Shown piece after piece: positions 56,501-64,000 of a DNA stretch of 64,000 nt. A program made the position numbers and the translations under genes. The stretch is from NCBI RefSeq assembly GCF_000092045.1, contig NC_007761.1:3704001-3768000 (forward strand), in the 5' to 3' direction. The notes under the pieces were generated by a model. The model saw nothing but the letters and a program-made list of their open reading frames with translations. It ran no database searches and was not told the DNA's origin. The number at the start of each line of letters is the position of its first letter. The first letter of the stretch is position 1. Origin of the DNA: Rhizobium etli CFN 42. Lineage in GTDB: Bacteria; Pseudomonadota; Alphaproteobacteria; Rhizobiales; Rhizobiaceae.

Positions 56501-58304
56501 CATTGGTCAGGATCGGCTGACGCACTTCGAGGCGCTTGGCATTCGCCATGCCCTCATGGTCGAGAATGTTCGGACGCGGGCCGATGAACGAGACGAGGCT
56601 CATGACGAGCTCTTCGCGGATCGGATCGATCGGCGGGTTCGTCACCTGCGCGAAGTTCTGCTTGAAATAGGTGTAGAGCAGCTTCGGCTTTTCCGACATC
56701 GCCGAGATCGGCGTATCGGTGCCCATCGAACCGATCGCTTCCTGACCGGTCGTCGCCATCGGCGACATCAGGATCTTGGTGTCCTCGGTCGTGTAGCCAA
56801 AGGCCTGCTGGCGATCGAGCAACGATACGTCGCGGCGCAGCGCCCGCGGCTCCACCGGCTTCAGCTCTTCGAGGATGAGCTGGGTGCGGTCGAGCCAGCT
56901 GCGATAGGGATGCGCCGTCGCAAGCTGCGACTTCACCTCGTCATCGGAGATGATACGGCCTTCCTCCATGTCGATCAGCAGCATCTTGCCTGGCTGCAGG
57001 CGCCACTTCTGGATGATCTTTTCTTCAGGAACCGGCAGCACGCCGGCCTCAGACGCCATGATGACGCGATCGTCGTCGGTGACGAGGTAGCGCGCCGGCC
57101 TGAGGCCGTTGCGGTCGAGCGTCGCGCCGATCTGCCTGCCGTCGGTGAAGGCAACGGCAGCCGGCCCGTCCCACGGCTCCATCAGCGCCGCATGATATTC
57201 GTAGAAGGCCTTGCGTTCGGCCGCCATCGACTGGTTGCCGGCCCAGGCCTCCGGGATCAGCATCATCACGGCATGCGCCAGCGAGTAGCCGCCGCGCACC
57301 AGGAATTCCAGCGCATTGTCGAAACAGGCCGTGTCCGACTGCCCCTCGTAGGAAATCGGCCAGAGCTTGGAGATGTCCTCGCCGAAAAGCGGCGAAGAGA
57401 CCGAGGCCTGTCGCGCCGCCATCCAGTTGACGTTGCCGCGCAGCGTGTTGATCTCGCCGTTATGGGCGACCATCCGATAGGGGTGCGCGAGCTTCCATGA
57501 GGGGAAGGTGTTGGTCGAAAAGCGCTGGTGCACGAGGGCGACCGCGCTTTCGAACCGCGGGTCCGATAGGTCCTTATAATAGGCGCCGACCTGATAGGCC
57601 AGGAACATGCCCTTGTAGACCACCGTCGTCGACGACAGCGACACCGGATAGAAATTGCTCTCCTCGCCTTCGAACTCGTCATAGATGCGGTTGGAAATCA
57701 CCTTGCGCAGGGTGAACAGCCTGCGCTCGAACTCATCATTGTTTTCGGCATCCTCGCCGGCGCCGATGAAGACCTGCACGTGATGCGGCTCGGTCGCGGC
57801 AATATCAGGCGCCTTGGAGAGCGAGGAATTATCGACCGGCACGTCGCGAAAGCCGATCAGGACCTGGCCTTCCTCTTCAATGACGTCCTTGATTACCTTC
57901 TTGAAGTGCTCGATCTGCTTTTCATCGCGCGGCATGAAGATATGGCCGACGCCATATTCGCCGGCGGGCGGCAGGGTGATCCCCTGCCCGGCCATCTCCT
58001 CACGGAAGAAGCGGTCGGGGATCTGCACCAGGATACCGGCGCCGTCACCCATCAGCGGATCGGCGCCGACGGCGCCGCGATGCGTCAGGTTCTCAAGAAT
58101 GAACAAGCCGTCCTTGACGATCTGGTGCGACTTCTCGCCCTTCATATGCGCGACAAAGCCGACGCCGCAGGCATCATGCTCGTTGCGGGGATCGTAGAGG
58201 CCCTGTTTCTTCGGCAGGCCGGAGGCGGATTTGGACATATTGGCCGTCGCGCGCGTGTCAGCAGCGGCAAACCGGTCAAATTCCATGGATGGCGTCTTCG
58301 TCAT
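53583..58304 (-). CDS. gltB: Glutamate synthase (NADPH) large subunit
   Basis: A 1573-aa enzyme that converts glutamine and 2-oxoglutarate to two glutamates. A 45-residue propeptide precedes the nucleophile Cys46 ([11 protein letters not shown]), giving the Ntn glutaminase domain (about 46-430). The central and FMN synthase domains follow, with [13 protein letters not shown], the [3Fe-4S] cysteines in [18 protein letters not shown], and the C-terminal beta-helix domain ([26 protein letters not shown]). AGGAGGAAAGACG precedes the ATG at 58304. Full length and intact. Translated just before gltD. Confidence 0.96.
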   Translation of the reverse strand: MTKTPSMEFDRFAAADTRATANMSKSASGLPKKQGLYDPRNEHDACGVGFVAHMKGEKSHQIVKDGLFILENLTHRGAVGADPLMGDGAGILVQIPDRFFREEMAGQGITLPPAGEYGVGHIFMPRDEKQIEHFKKVIKDVIEEEGQVLIGFRDVPVDNSSLSKAPDIAATEPHHVQVFIGAGEDAENNDEFERRLFTLRKVISNRIYDEFEGEESNFYPVSLSSTTVVYKGMFLAYQVGAYYKDLSDPRFESAVALVHQRFSTNTFPSWKLAHPYRMVAHNGEINTLRGNVNWMAARQASVSSPLFGEDISKLWPISYEGQSDTACFDNALEFLVRGGYSLAHAVMMLIPEAWAGNQSMAAERKAFYEYHAALMEPWDGPAAVAFTDGRQIGATLDRNGLRPARYLVTDDDRVIMASEAGVLPVPEEKIIQKWRLQPGKMLLIDMEEGRIISDDEVKSQLATAHPYRSWLDRTQLILEELKPVEPRALRRDVSLLDRQQAFGYTTEDTKILMSPMATTGQEAIGSMGTDTPISAMSEKPKLLYTYFKQNFAQVTNPPIDPIREELVMSLVSFIGPRPNILDHEGMANAKRLEVRQPILTNGDLEKIRSIGHTEDRFDTKTLDFTYDIERGAAGMPEMLDRLCERAEAAVKGGYNIIVLSDRQIGPDRIAIPALLATAAVHHHLIRKGLRTSVGLVVETGEPREVHHFCLLAGYGAEAINPYLAFDTLLDMHAKGEFPKEVDASEVVYRYIKAVGKGILKVMSKMGISTYQSYCGAQIFDAIGLSSELVDKYFFGTATMIEGIGLEAIAEETVARHNAAFGKDPLLATTLDIGGEYAYRMRGESHAWTPDAVAALQHAVRGNAEDRYREFAEMVNNSALRMNTIRGLFKIKSAEALGRKPVSIDEVEPAADIVRRFSTGAMSFGSISREAHTTLAIAMNRIGGKSNTGEGGEESDRYMPLSDGSMNPERSAIKQIASGRFGVTTEYLVNADVLQIKVAQGAKPGEGGQLPGHKVDATVAKTRHSTPGVGLISPPPHHDIYSIEDLAQLIYDLKNVNPTSDVSVKLVSEVGVGTVAAGVAKARADHITVAGFDGGTGASPLTSLKHAGSPWEIGLAETQQTLVLNGLRSRVALQVDGGLKTGRDVIIGALLGADEFGFATAPLIAAGCIMMRKCHLNTCPVGVATQDPVLRKRFKGTPEHVINYFFFVANEVREILASLGFTRLDEIIGASELLEKDEMLAHWKAKGLDFSRIFHKVDAAKEETFWTSRQQHPIDDILDRVLIEQAQPALTDKTPVAFEVDIKNVDRSAGAMLSGEVAKRYRHRGLKEDTINVTLRGTAGQSFGAFLARGVTFNLIGDGNDYVGKGLSGGKIIIRPPENSQIVAEDSIIVGNTVLYGATEGECYFRGVAGERFAVRNSGAIAIVEGVGDHGCEYMTGGVVVVLGATGRNFAAGMSGGVAYVLDEAGDFASRCNMAMVELEPVPEEDDMLEKLHHHGGDLMHKGRVDVSGDMTRHDEERLYQLISNHLHYTGSTRAKQILDHWADYRPKFRKVMPVEYRRALEEMERSRMGIAAE

Positions 58305-58845
58305 CGTCTTTCCTCCTGTCGAAACCCGCGGGCCGCGGGCGGCTTTTCGTCATGCGCCGCAACCCGAAGATAGGGTCGGCGCATGACAGCGCTGTTGCAT
58401 TGTGAAGATCGCCGCAGACATCTGCTTCTAGGGAAAGCAAACCGTCGCGTTCCGCGCCTGCCATTCGCCTCCGCGCGCCGCCCGTTCTGGGCTTGGCGCT
58501 CGGAAGAACTATAGCGTGAAAGCCCGTCTGTTCCAGGGCTTTCGGCGCTTCTTCGGCCGCAATGGCCAAAATAGGACAGCAACACTGTCCTAATTCATCT
58601 GTTCTATGCCAGAAAGCCTTTCGCTTCGCAAGTGCGCCACGGCAAAAATCGTCATTTTGCGAAGGAAGATTACCAAATCGATCGCAACCACGAAATAAAA
58701 TTACGCCAAGGATGGACATTTTATTAATTGATTGCGCAGTTCAATTTTTGTGATGGATTATTGGCAATAGCCTTGATCCCGTAAAGGATTGACGTAATGT
58801 CCGCAGCGAACCTTCCAACCTGTTTCGCTCCCCACGGTCCGCGCT
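58305..58845. other. gltB/threonine aldolase divergent intergenic region
   Basis: 541 bp of non-coding sequence between two divergent genes. The gltB half is GC-rich and has no convincing gene. The threonine-aldolase half is AT-rich (TTTTATTAATTGATTGCG and neighbours at 58718-58735). It contains the operator-like palindrome at 58572-58592. No tRNA or sRNA is seen. Confidence 0.6.
58572..58592. promoter_or_regulatory. Operator-like palindrome upstream of gltB
   Basis: TAGGACAG (58572-58579), five bases CAACA, then CTGTCCTA (58585-58592): perfect 8-bp arms, extended outward with one mismatch on each side by AA/TT. Located 268 bp before the gltB start. The binding factor is unknown; Lrp- or NtrC-type control of gltB in other bacteria makes a regulatory role plausible. 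Confidence 0.55.
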
Positions 58846-59898
58846 ATGTTCTTTGCATCCGACAATTGGGCCGGCGCCCACAGATTCATTGCTGAACGCC
58901 TGCTGGCGGAATCGGCTGGTTTTGCCCCGGCCTATGGAGCCGGCGATCTCGATAAAAAGGTCGAGGCCCGCTTCTGCGAGATCTTCGAACGGGAGGTTTC
59001 CGTTTTCTTCGTCGCCACCGGCACGGCCGCCAACTCCCTGGCGCTGGCGAGCGTCCAGCGCCCCGGCGGGATCACCTTCTGCCATTCGGAAGCCCATGTG
59101 ATCGAAGATGAATGCGGCGCGCCGGAATTCTTCTCCGGCGCCGCCCGCCTCATGGCCATCGACGGCGAAGCCGGCAAGATCGATCCGGCCAGGCTTTCGG
59201 CAAAGATCGCCCACTTCCCCGAGGACGCCCTCCGTCATGGCCGCGCCAGCGCTGTGACCATCACCCAGCCGACCGAGATCGGCACCGTCTATTCACTGCC
59301 GGAGATCGGCGAGATCGCCGCCATCTCGAGAAAGCGCAATCTGCCGCTCCACATGGATGGCGCCCGCTTCGCCAATGCGCTGATCGCACTCGATGCCACC
59401 CCGGCGGAGATGACCTGGAAGCGCGGCGTCGACATGCTGTCCTTCGGCGGCACCAAGAACGGCTGCTGGTGCGCCGAGGCGATCATCTTTTTTGATCCGG
59501 AGCGGGCACGCGAAATGCCCTTCATTCGCAAGCGCGCCGCCCAGCTCTTCTCCAAGTCGCGTTTCATCGCCGCCCAGTTCGATGCCTATTTCGAAAACGG
59601 CCTCTGGCTCGATCTCGCCCGCCATTCGAACGCCATGGCTGACCGGCTGCGCGCCGGTATTGCGGCCAGCAGTGCCGGACGCCTCGCCTGGCCGACCGCT
59701 TCCAATGAGGTCTTTGCCGTCATCAGCAGGAGTGCTGCAAGAACCGCAGAGGAAAAGGGCGCGAAATTCTACGAATGGCCGGTGCCCGCGGCAGCGTCGG
59801 AACTCGTTTCCGAAAGCGAAACCCTGATCCGCCTCGTTACCAGCTTCGCGACGACAGTGGCCGACGTGGATGGTTTCCTGAGGTGCCTGACCGCCTGA
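58846..59898 (+). CDS. ltaE: L-threonine aldolase family protein
   Basis: A 350-aa PLP enzyme that cleaves threonine or allo-threonine to glycine and acetaldehyde. MFFASDNWAGAH is the family N-terminus; FFVATGTAANSLAL the cofactor loop; HMDGARFANAL (Asp171) and SFGGTKNG with Lys204 provide the PLP contacts. It has the short bacterial length (about 350). No ribosome site stands out before the ATG at 58846. Divergent from gltB; the next gene on the other strand, a LysR regulator, converges with it. Confidence 0.92.
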   Translation: MFFASDNWAGAHRFIAERLLAESAGFAPAYGAGDLDKKVEARFCEIFEREVSVFFVATGTAANSLALASVQRPGGITFCHSEAHVIEDECGAPEFFSGAARLMAIDGEAGKIDPARLSAKIAHFPEDALRHGRASAVTITQPTEIGTVYSLPEIGEIAAISRKRNLPLHMDGARFANALIALDATPAEMTWKRGVDMLSFGGTKNGCWCAEAIIFFDPERAREMPFIRKRAAQLFSKSRFIAAQFDAYFENGLWLDLARHSNAMADRLRAGIAASSAGRLAWPTASNEVFAVISRSAARTAEEKGAKFYEWPVPAAASELVSESETLIRLVTSFATTVADVDGFLRCLTA

Positions 59899-59945
59899 TC
59901 GCCGACCAGAAGGATTTCCAGCCGGCTCCTCCGTGACGGCGATGG

Positions 59946-60833
59946 TCATGCCGACCTCAGCCCCCTCACCTTTTGCAGAATATCGTCGGAGAGTGCCGAG
60001 ACCAGCGCCTGATCCGCACCCTTTCGCGGCACCAATACGAATTCCACATCCTCGAGAACCGGCAATTTTCCCGCAGCAATTTCTTTCAGTCCGGAGGGAG
60101 CCATACTGCGCGGCTGCACCAGCACGCCCATTCCGGCCCGCGCCGCTGCCGTCAGTCCGCTGAGGCTGCCGCAGGTGCAGACGATCCGCCACGGCACCCC
60201 ATTGCGCCCAAGTGTTTCCAGGGCGATCGCCCGCGTCACGCTCGGCGGTGGAAAAGCGATCAGTGGCAATGGGCCGGAGGCGAGCACTCGCTCAGGATCG
60301 CGCGCCAGCCAGACGAGCGGCTCGCGGTAGACCAGTTTCCCCCGCGCATCGCCGAGCCGGCGCTTGGCGAGCACTAGGTCGATCTCGTCATTGTCCTGCA
60401 TCTCGTAAAGCACGCCTGAAAGCGCCACCGTCAGTTCCAGATCGACGGACGGATGCGAGCGAACGAAATCCTCAAGCACCGCCGGCAATTGGCTGGTGAC
60501 GAAATCCTCCGACACGCCGAGCCGCAGGCTGCCGCGCAGGCTGTTGCTCTTGAACAGCGCGTGCACCTGCCCCGCGATCGAAAGCATGGCGCGCGCATGC
60601 GAAAGCAACGCCTCGCCGTCGCCGGTGAGCAGCACCTTATGCGTGTCGCGCGCCAGCAGCTTGCGCCCGAGCGCTGCCTCCAGCCGCTGAATATGCTGGC
60701 TGACCGTCGACTGGCTGAGGCCGAGTCGTTCCGCGGCAAGCGTGAAGCTGCCCGTTTGTTCGATGGCGACGAAACTGCGCAATTGCGAGAGGTCGAGCAA
60801 ATCGAGATCCTCGATAACTGTTATTCCTTGCAT
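59946..60833 (-). CDS. LysR-family transcriptional regulator
   Basis: A 295-aa LysR regulator. The winged helix is DLSQLRSFVAIEQTGSFTLAAERLGLSQSTVSQHIQRLEAALG; the effector domain follows. No effector is predictable. It is divergent from a bile-acid:sodium-symporter-family transporter with only 54 bp between them, so the transporter is its likely target. The start at 60833 gives an 18-residue lead before the helix-turn-helix; a later start inside DLLDLSQL is possible but has no ATG. Confidence 0.93.
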   Translation of the reverse strand: MQGITVIEDLDLLDLSQLRSFVAIEQTGSFTLAAERLGLSQSTVSQHIQRLEAALGRKLLARDTHKVLLTGDGEALLSHARAMLSIAGQVHALFKSNSLRGSLRLGVSEDFVTSQLPAVLEDFVRSHPSVDLELTVALSGVLYEMQDNDEIDLVLAKRRLGDARGKLVYREPLVWLARDPERVLASGPLPLIAFPPPSVTRAIALETLGRNGVPWRIVCTCGSLSGLTAAARAGMGVLVQPRSMAPSGLKEIAAGKLPVLEDVEFVLVPRKGADQALVSALSDDILQKVRGLRSA

Positions 60834-60887
60834 CCTGAATCATAATGGAAGACAAAACAATGACTCCCTTATTGCTGCGAGACCCCC

Positions 60888-61892
60888 ATGCGCCGCTTTC
60901 TGCCCGATACCTTCACGATCCTGCTCGCGTGCACCGTCATCCTCGCCTCCTTGTTTCCGGCGAGCGGCAGCTTCGCGGACTATTTCGGCATCGCCACCGA
61001 TATTGCCATTGCGGCGCTGTTTTTCCTGCACGGCGCGCGCCTTTCCCGTGACGTCGTCATTGCTGGTCTGCTGCACTGGCGGCTGCATCTGATCATCCTG
61101 CTGACGACGTTCGGCGTCTTCCCGCTGCTCGGACTCGGGCTCGGCTTCATCCCCGATACGATCCTGCCACGGCCGCTTTATCTCGGCATTCTCTTCCTCT
61201 GCGTGCTACCGTCGACGGTGCAGTCGTCGATCGCCTTCACCTCAATGGCGGGCGGCAACGTGCCAGCCGCGATCTGCTCGGCCTCGGCCTCCAACATTTT
61301 CGGCATGTTCCTGACGCCGCTGCTGGTCGGCCTGCTCTTTTCCGTCGGCGGCCATGGCGGCTACTCCTTCGATGCGCTTCAGCAGATCCTGCTGCAACTG
61401 CTTGCCCCCTTCGTCGTTGGCCAGATCCTGCAGCCCTGGATCGGCGATTGGATTCGCGCCAAGAAGAAGATCCTGATGCCGGTCGACCGCGGCTCGATCC
61501 TGATGGTGGTCTATCTCGCCTTCTCGACGGCGATCGTCGAAGGACTGTGGCACACCTTCTCGATTGCCGACATCGCCGTTGTCGTCGTCGCCGACGTCGT
61601 GCTTCTGGCGTTTGTCCTTGTTTTGACGATGTTCGGCAGCCGCTGGCTGGGCTTTGACAAGGCTGACGAGATCACCATCACCTTCTGCGGCTCGAAGAAG
61701 AGCCTGGCAAGCGGCGTGCCGATGGCAAACGTCATCTTCGCCGGCCAGTCGATTGGTGCGATCGTGCTTCCCCTGATGCTCTTCCACCAGATCCAGCTGA
61801 TGGTCTGCGCCGTCATCGCCCAGAAATATGCCGCAGCAGCAGCCCGGCGCGTAACGGAACAGCAGATGAAGGACGCCGCCAGCCCGGCCTGA
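60888..61892 (+). CDS. Bile acid:sodium symporter (SBF-like) family transporter
   Basis: A 334-aa transporter with nine or ten hydrophobic segments of the SBF-like family. LFLCVLPSTVQSSIAFTSMAGGNVPAAICSASASNIFGM is the conserved central part with sodium-site residues; TITFCGSKKSLASGVPMANVIFAG is the second signature. Bacterial members move organic acids and other anions; the substrate here is unknown. The gene has a weak ribosome site before ATG 60888 and is probably controlled by the divergent LysR. Confidence 0.9.
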   Translation: MRRFLPDTFTILLACTVILASLFPASGSFADYFGIATDIAIAALFFLHGARLSRDVVIAGLLHWRLHLIILLTTFGVFPLLGLGLGFIPDTILPRPLYLGILFLCVLPSTVQSSIAFTSMAGGNVPAAICSASASNIFGMFLTPLLVGLLFSVGGHGGYSFDALQQILLQLLAPFVVGQILQPWIGDWIRAKKKILMPVDRGSILMVVYLAFSTAIVEGLWHTFSIADIAVVVVADVVLLAFVLVLTMFGSRWLGFDKADEITITFCGSKKSLASGVPMANVIFAGQSIGAIVLPLMLFHQIQLMVCAVIAQKYAAAAARRVTEQQMKDAASPA

Positions 61893-61916
61893 ACGACAAT
61901 AAGATGAACGGCAATA

Positions 61917-61945
61917 AAAACACGGCGCCCCGATCGGAGCGCCGT
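61917..61945 (-). terminator. Intrinsic terminator of the Hsp20 gene
   Basis: On the minus strand, ACGGCGC and GCGCCGT (61922-61928 with 61939-61945) form a stem followed by TTTTATTG. It is 24 bp after the Hsp20 stop and also faces the SBF transporter stop. Confidence 0.85.
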
Positions 61946-61968
61946 CCATTGTCCCTGAGTGACGGCTG

Positions 61969-62439
61969 TTAACCGTTGATGACCTGCGCCTCGATCGCCT
62001 TCGGAGCCTCGACCGGCTCAGCGGCAATCGTGATCTTGCGGGGCTTCATGGCCTCGGGAATGTTGCGCAGAAGATCGATGTGAAGCAGGCCGTTCTTCAG
62101 CGAAGCGGCGGTTACCTCGACGTGATCGGCGAGCTGGAAGCGGCGCTCGAAGGCGCGCTTGGCAATGCCGCGGTAGAGGAATTCGCCGCCTTCGGCGGTT
62201 TCCTCGTTCTTTTCACCCTTCACGGACAGCACATGGGCATGAGCTTCGATCGAAAGCTCGGTCTCGTCGAAACCGGCGACCGCCATGGTGATGCGATAGG
62301 TATTTTCGCCGGTGCGCTCGATGTTATAGGGCGGATAGGTCTGCGCCTGCTCCGGCTGAGCAAGGCTGTCGAGCATGGTGAAGAGGCGGTCGAAACCGAC
62401 CGTCGAACGATAAAGGGGAGAGAAGTCCACGTGACGCAT
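61969..62439 (-). CDS. Small heat-shock protein Hsp20/IbpA type
   Basis: A 156-aa holdase chaperone of the alpha-crystallin family. N-terminal arm with STVGFDRLFTMLDS; alpha-crystallin domain about 35-130 with YNIERTGENTYRITMAVAGF, RGIAKRAFERRFQLADHVEV and LKNGLLHIDL; a short C-terminal extension follows. It lacks a clear I-x-I/V tail motif at the very end (PRKITIAAEP is nearby). TAGGAGGACATC precedes the ATG. Its 5' leader folds as a ROSE thermometer, so translation should rise on heating. Confidence 0.95.
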   Translation of the reverse strand: MRHVDFSPLYRSTVGFDRLFTMLDSLAQPEQAQTYPPYNIERTGENTYRITMAVAGFDETELSIEAHAHVLSVKGEKNEETAEGGEFLYRGIAKRAFERRFQLADHVEVTAASLKNGLLHIDLLRNIPEAMKPRKITIAAEPVEAPKAIEAQVING

Positions 62440-62442
62440 GAT

Positions 62443-62536
62443 GTCCTCCTAGGGAAGCGACGTGTTGCGGTAAAGTGCCCCTGAAACCCCATCTTGGCAG
62501 TCTCGGCACGGTTGCGCGGGCCCTTTTGGCACCCGC
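62443..62536 (-). promoter_or_regulatory. ROSE-type RNA thermometer
   Basis: The leader of the Hsp20 gene folds into three hairpins (minus strand): GCGGG/CCCGC (62532-62536 with 62516-62520), GTGCC/GGCAC (62505-62509 with 62475-62479, with inner CTG/CAG), and the start-proximal GTCGCTTCC with GGAGGAC (62461-62453 with 62449-62443). The last sequesters the Shine-Dalgarno GGAGG and carries UCGCU, fitting the ROSE consensus U-Y-G-C-U with a bulged G. In rhizobia ROSE elements melt at heat-shock temperature to expose the ribosome site. Confidence 0.85.
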
Positions 62537-62543
62537 AGGATGG

Positions 62544-62572
62544 AGATGGTGATGCGATTCGAGGAGTTCAAG
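62544..62572 (-). promoter_or_regulatory. Putative RpoH/housekeeping promoter of the Hsp20 gene
   Basis: On the minus strand CTTGAA (62572-62567) and CCATCT (62549-62544) are 17 bases apart. The CTTGAA box fits the rhizobial heat-shock -35. The transcript would start about 100 bases before the ATG, giving the leader length expected for ROSE. Confidence 0.45.
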
Positions 62573-62635
62573 ACCTTTTCGAAATCACCTCGACGGGCCG
62601 TGAACCGCGCGTGAACGGCCGGTTCCGAAGGCGTT

Positions 62636-62647
62636 CAGACATGTCTG
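62636..62647. promoter_or_regulatory. 12-bp perfect palindrome
   Basis: CAGACATGTCTG is a perfect palindrome between the divergent Hsp20 promoter and the candidate small RNA. Could be an operator; no factor is known. Confidence 0.4.
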
Positions 62648-62684
62648 CCTAGAAATGATGATGTCGGGTGACACTGGCCCCGAT

Positions 62685-62765
62685 GGCTGAAGTGCATCGT
62701 CCCTTCTTCTTCAGTCTAAACTTGGGCCGGCCGCGAGCGCCCTCACGCTCCCGCCGGCCCTTTTT
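62685..62765 (+). ncRNA. Candidate small RNA with intrinsic terminator
   Basis: A stem GGCTGAAG (62685-62692) with CTTCAGTC (62709-62716, one G-U) encloses a pyrimidine-rich loop, followed by a very strong terminator: GGGCCGGC (62724-62731) with GCCGGCCC (62753-62760), inner GAGCG/CGCTC, then TTTTT. No plus-strand gene lies between the SBF transporter (ends 61892, with a terminator after it) and this hairpin, so the terminator has no other client. The start is uncertain; no promoter is clear. The suhB/MmgR family of alphaproteobacterial sRNAs is a possible match given the nearby inositol-monophosphatase-family gene, but this is untested. Confidence 0.6.
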
Positions 62766-62839
62766 CCGTCGCTTTCCAAGCCGGGCGCCATGCGGTATCC
62801 CTGATAGAGAAGCATTCAGCAGCGGCGCATTGGCAAGTC

Positions 62840-63814
62840 ATGGATCAGGTTCTCTATTCGACGCCCGATAATCCCGTCCCGGAAAACCGCACCGAAGGGT
62901 TCTTCGAAACCTATGACGGCCACCGGCTGCGTTACGCCGTTTTCCGCTCCGGTGGCCAGGTCGCCAAGGGCACGGTCGTCATTATCCATGGCCGCAACGA
63001 ATATATCGAAAAATATTTCGAGACGATCCGCGACCTGACAGGCCAGGGCCTCTGGGTCGCGACGTTCGACCTGCGTGGCCAAGGCGGTTCGTCGCGGCTC
63101 CTGAAGCGCCGCAATCACGGCCATATCCGCCGCTTTGCCGATTACGAGCGCGACCTCGACACCTTCCTCGAAAAGATAGTACTGCCGGATACCCGCCTGC
63201 CCTTCTACCTGCTCGGCCATTCCACCGGCGGACTGATCGCGCTGTCGGCCGCCCCCTATCTCACCACCCGCATCGACCGTATGGTGCTATCGGCTCCCTT
63301 CATCGGCCTGACCGGCCAGTCGGCCTCGCCCCGCGTCATCCGCACCCTCGCCGGCGCGCTGACGGCCGCCGGCCTCGGCTTCATGCCGCTGACCTCGAAG
63401 CTGAAGGAGCCGGATTTCCGCGACAATCCGTTGACCTCTGACGAAACCCGCTTCGAGCGCAATGTTGCGATGATGAAGGCCCATCCGGAACTAACGCTCG
63501 GGCCTCCGACGGCCCGCTGGCTGACCGAAGCCTTCCGGACCATGGACCGGGTCACCTCGCCCAACCATCTCTTCTCAATCACCATCCCGACCATCGTCAT
63601 CGCCCCGACACGTGATGGCGTCGTGCCCTACACGGCACAAGAGCGGCTCTCGCGCTATTTCCGCGCCGGCCAGCTGGTGCCGATCAACGGCGCCCGCCAT
63701 GAGATCTTCCAGGAACGGGATATCTATCGCGCCGCGGCGCTGGCGGCCTTCCACGCCTTCATCCCCGGCAGCGATGCCGAGGAAAACCATGATGTCGCCG
63801 CCCTCGGCACCTGA
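62840..63814 (+). CDS. Alpha/beta-hydrolase (monoacylglycerol-lipase/lysophospholipase type)
   Basis: A 324-aa alpha/beta-hydrolase of the serine aminopeptidase S33/lysophospholipase L2 group. VVIIHGRNEYIEKY is the oxyanion-loop region; FDLRGQGGS the D-x-R-G-x-G motif; LLGHSTGG holds nucleophile Ser128; IAPTRDGVVPY and GARHEIFQE contribute acid and His. No signal peptide. It follows the candidate sRNA terminator. The ATG at 62840 is preceded by CATTGGCAAGTC with no strong ribosome site. It may act on membrane lysolipids; substrate is unknown. Confidence 0.9.
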   Translation: MDQVLYSTPDNPVPENRTEGFFETYDGHRLRYAVFRSGGQVAKGTVVIIHGRNEYIEKYFETIRDLTGQGLWVATFDLRGQGGSSRLLKRRNHGHIRRFADYERDLDTFLEKIVLPDTRLPFYLLGHSTGGLIALSAAPYLTTRIDRMVLSAPFIGLTGQSASPRVIRTLAGALTAAGLGFMPLTSKLKEPDFRDNPLTSDETRFERNVAMMKAHPELTLGPPTARWLTEAFRTMDRVTSPNHLFSITIPTIVIAPTRDGVVPYTAQERLSRYFRAGQLVPINGARHEIFQERDIYRAAALAAFHAFIPGSDAEENHDVAALGT

Positions 63815-63884
63815 GCCGGATCAACCGAGCCGCCAGCGGAATCGGCCTTTCCGACCTGGGGCATCGGCTTTGCCAAGCCCGGGT

Positions 63885-64000
63885 TCAACGCTGCAGGATG
63901 GCGATTGCCTGCTCGTAGACCGCGCGGCTTCCGGCGGCGATGATCGAGCCGCCGTTTTCCGGCCGCCCGCCGTCCCAGGTGGTGATGATGCCGCCTGCCG
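63885..64000 (-). CDS. Inositol monophosphatase family protein (C-terminal end only)
   Basis: The last 38 codons of a gene that continues past the right edge. The residues are GGIITTWDGGRPENGGSII followed by AAGSRAVYEQAIAILQR. The WDG-GRPENGG segment matches the C-terminus of inositol-monophosphatase-family enzymes of the histidinol-phosphatase (HisN) or SuhB kind. Most of the active site is outside the window. Converges with the hydrolase gene; a 70-bp gap lies between stops. Confidence 0.75.
   Translation of the reverse strand, partial: AGGIITTWDGGRPENGGSIIAAGSRAVYEQAIAILQR

Noticed and set aside
55734..57500. Plus-strand frame of 588 codons opposite gltB
   Set aside because: Antisense shadow of gltB with biased composition and no family signatures.
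62675..62692. Sigma-54 promoter before the candidate sRNA
   Set aside because: GG and GC elements do not have the required GG-N10-GC spacing.
1..64000. tRNA, rRNA, prophage or insertion sequence
   Set aside because: No cloverleaf-like, ribosomal, integrase or transposase pattern was found.

Overview
The window looks like chromosomal DNA of a Rhizobium of the etli/leguminosarum type. Evidence: high-GC alphaproteobacterial coding style, an Omp10-family lipoprotein, DUF2312 (GapR-like), DUF1036, DUF1244 and DUF882 proteins, a homospermidine synthase, a ROSE-type RNA thermometer before an Hsp20 gene, and two classes of rhizobial palindromic intergenic repeat. Species is inferred from gene content only. 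I see no rRNA, tRNA, CRISPR array, prophage or insertion sequence.

Layout. (1) 1-12.5 kb: a chemotaxis cluster read leftward, STAS protein - cheY - cheA - cheW - three tandem MCP receptors - cheW - cheR (cut by the left edge), with a divergent soluble receptor-like protein carrying a CheZ-like motif. The first four genes are chained by 4-bp ATGA overlaps. The three receptors share an almost identical signalling domain and C-terminal tail, but carry one, two or three HAMP-type modules. (2) 12.5-25.7 kb: housekeeping and small regulators: Sel1-repeat protein, a ThiE-like protein, TauE/SafE permease, ArsR regulator, two YdcH proteins, purEK, rpmJ with a promoter and hairpin leader, TPR protein, hydrolase, gamma-glutamyltranspeptidase, Thr/Ser dehydratase, a LysR-tautomerase-DUF4865 cassette, and a LysE exporter. 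(3) 25.7-33.1 kb: pyruvate kinase with DUF1036, N-formylglutamate amidohydrolase, DUF1244, GapR-like protein, a DUF882 peptidase with a long low-complexity tail, and a sigma-54 response regulator. (4) 33.2-51.7 kb: oligoendopeptidase F, folate genes pabB/pabC, homospermidine synthase, Omp10, a periplasmic 5'-nucleotidase with a C-terminal LysM, ferrochelatase, SPFH/NfeD pair, arabinose-5-phosphate isomerase, a beta-barrel protein, galU, a lytic transglycosylase, a DUF459 protein and an acidic orphan. (5) 51.9-64 kb: glutamate synthase gltD and gltB, threonine aldolase, a LysR/SBF-transporter pair, Hsp20 with its ROSE leader, a probable small RNA gene, a lipase-like hydrolase and the end of an inositol-monophosphatase-family gene.

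How the genes work together. The che genes form a self-contained signalling array (receptors, couplers, kinase, regulator, methyltransferase). Several envelope genes lie close together between 39 and 51 kb (Omp10, LysM nucleotidase, KDO precursor enzyme, beta-barrel, galU, transglycosylase, DUF459). The glutamate synthase genes are the main nitrogen-assimilation unit. The items I consider most worth following are the soluble CheZ-motif receptor-like protein, the HAMP ladder, the ROSE leader, and the orphan terminator that marks an unannotated small RNA at about 62.7 kb.
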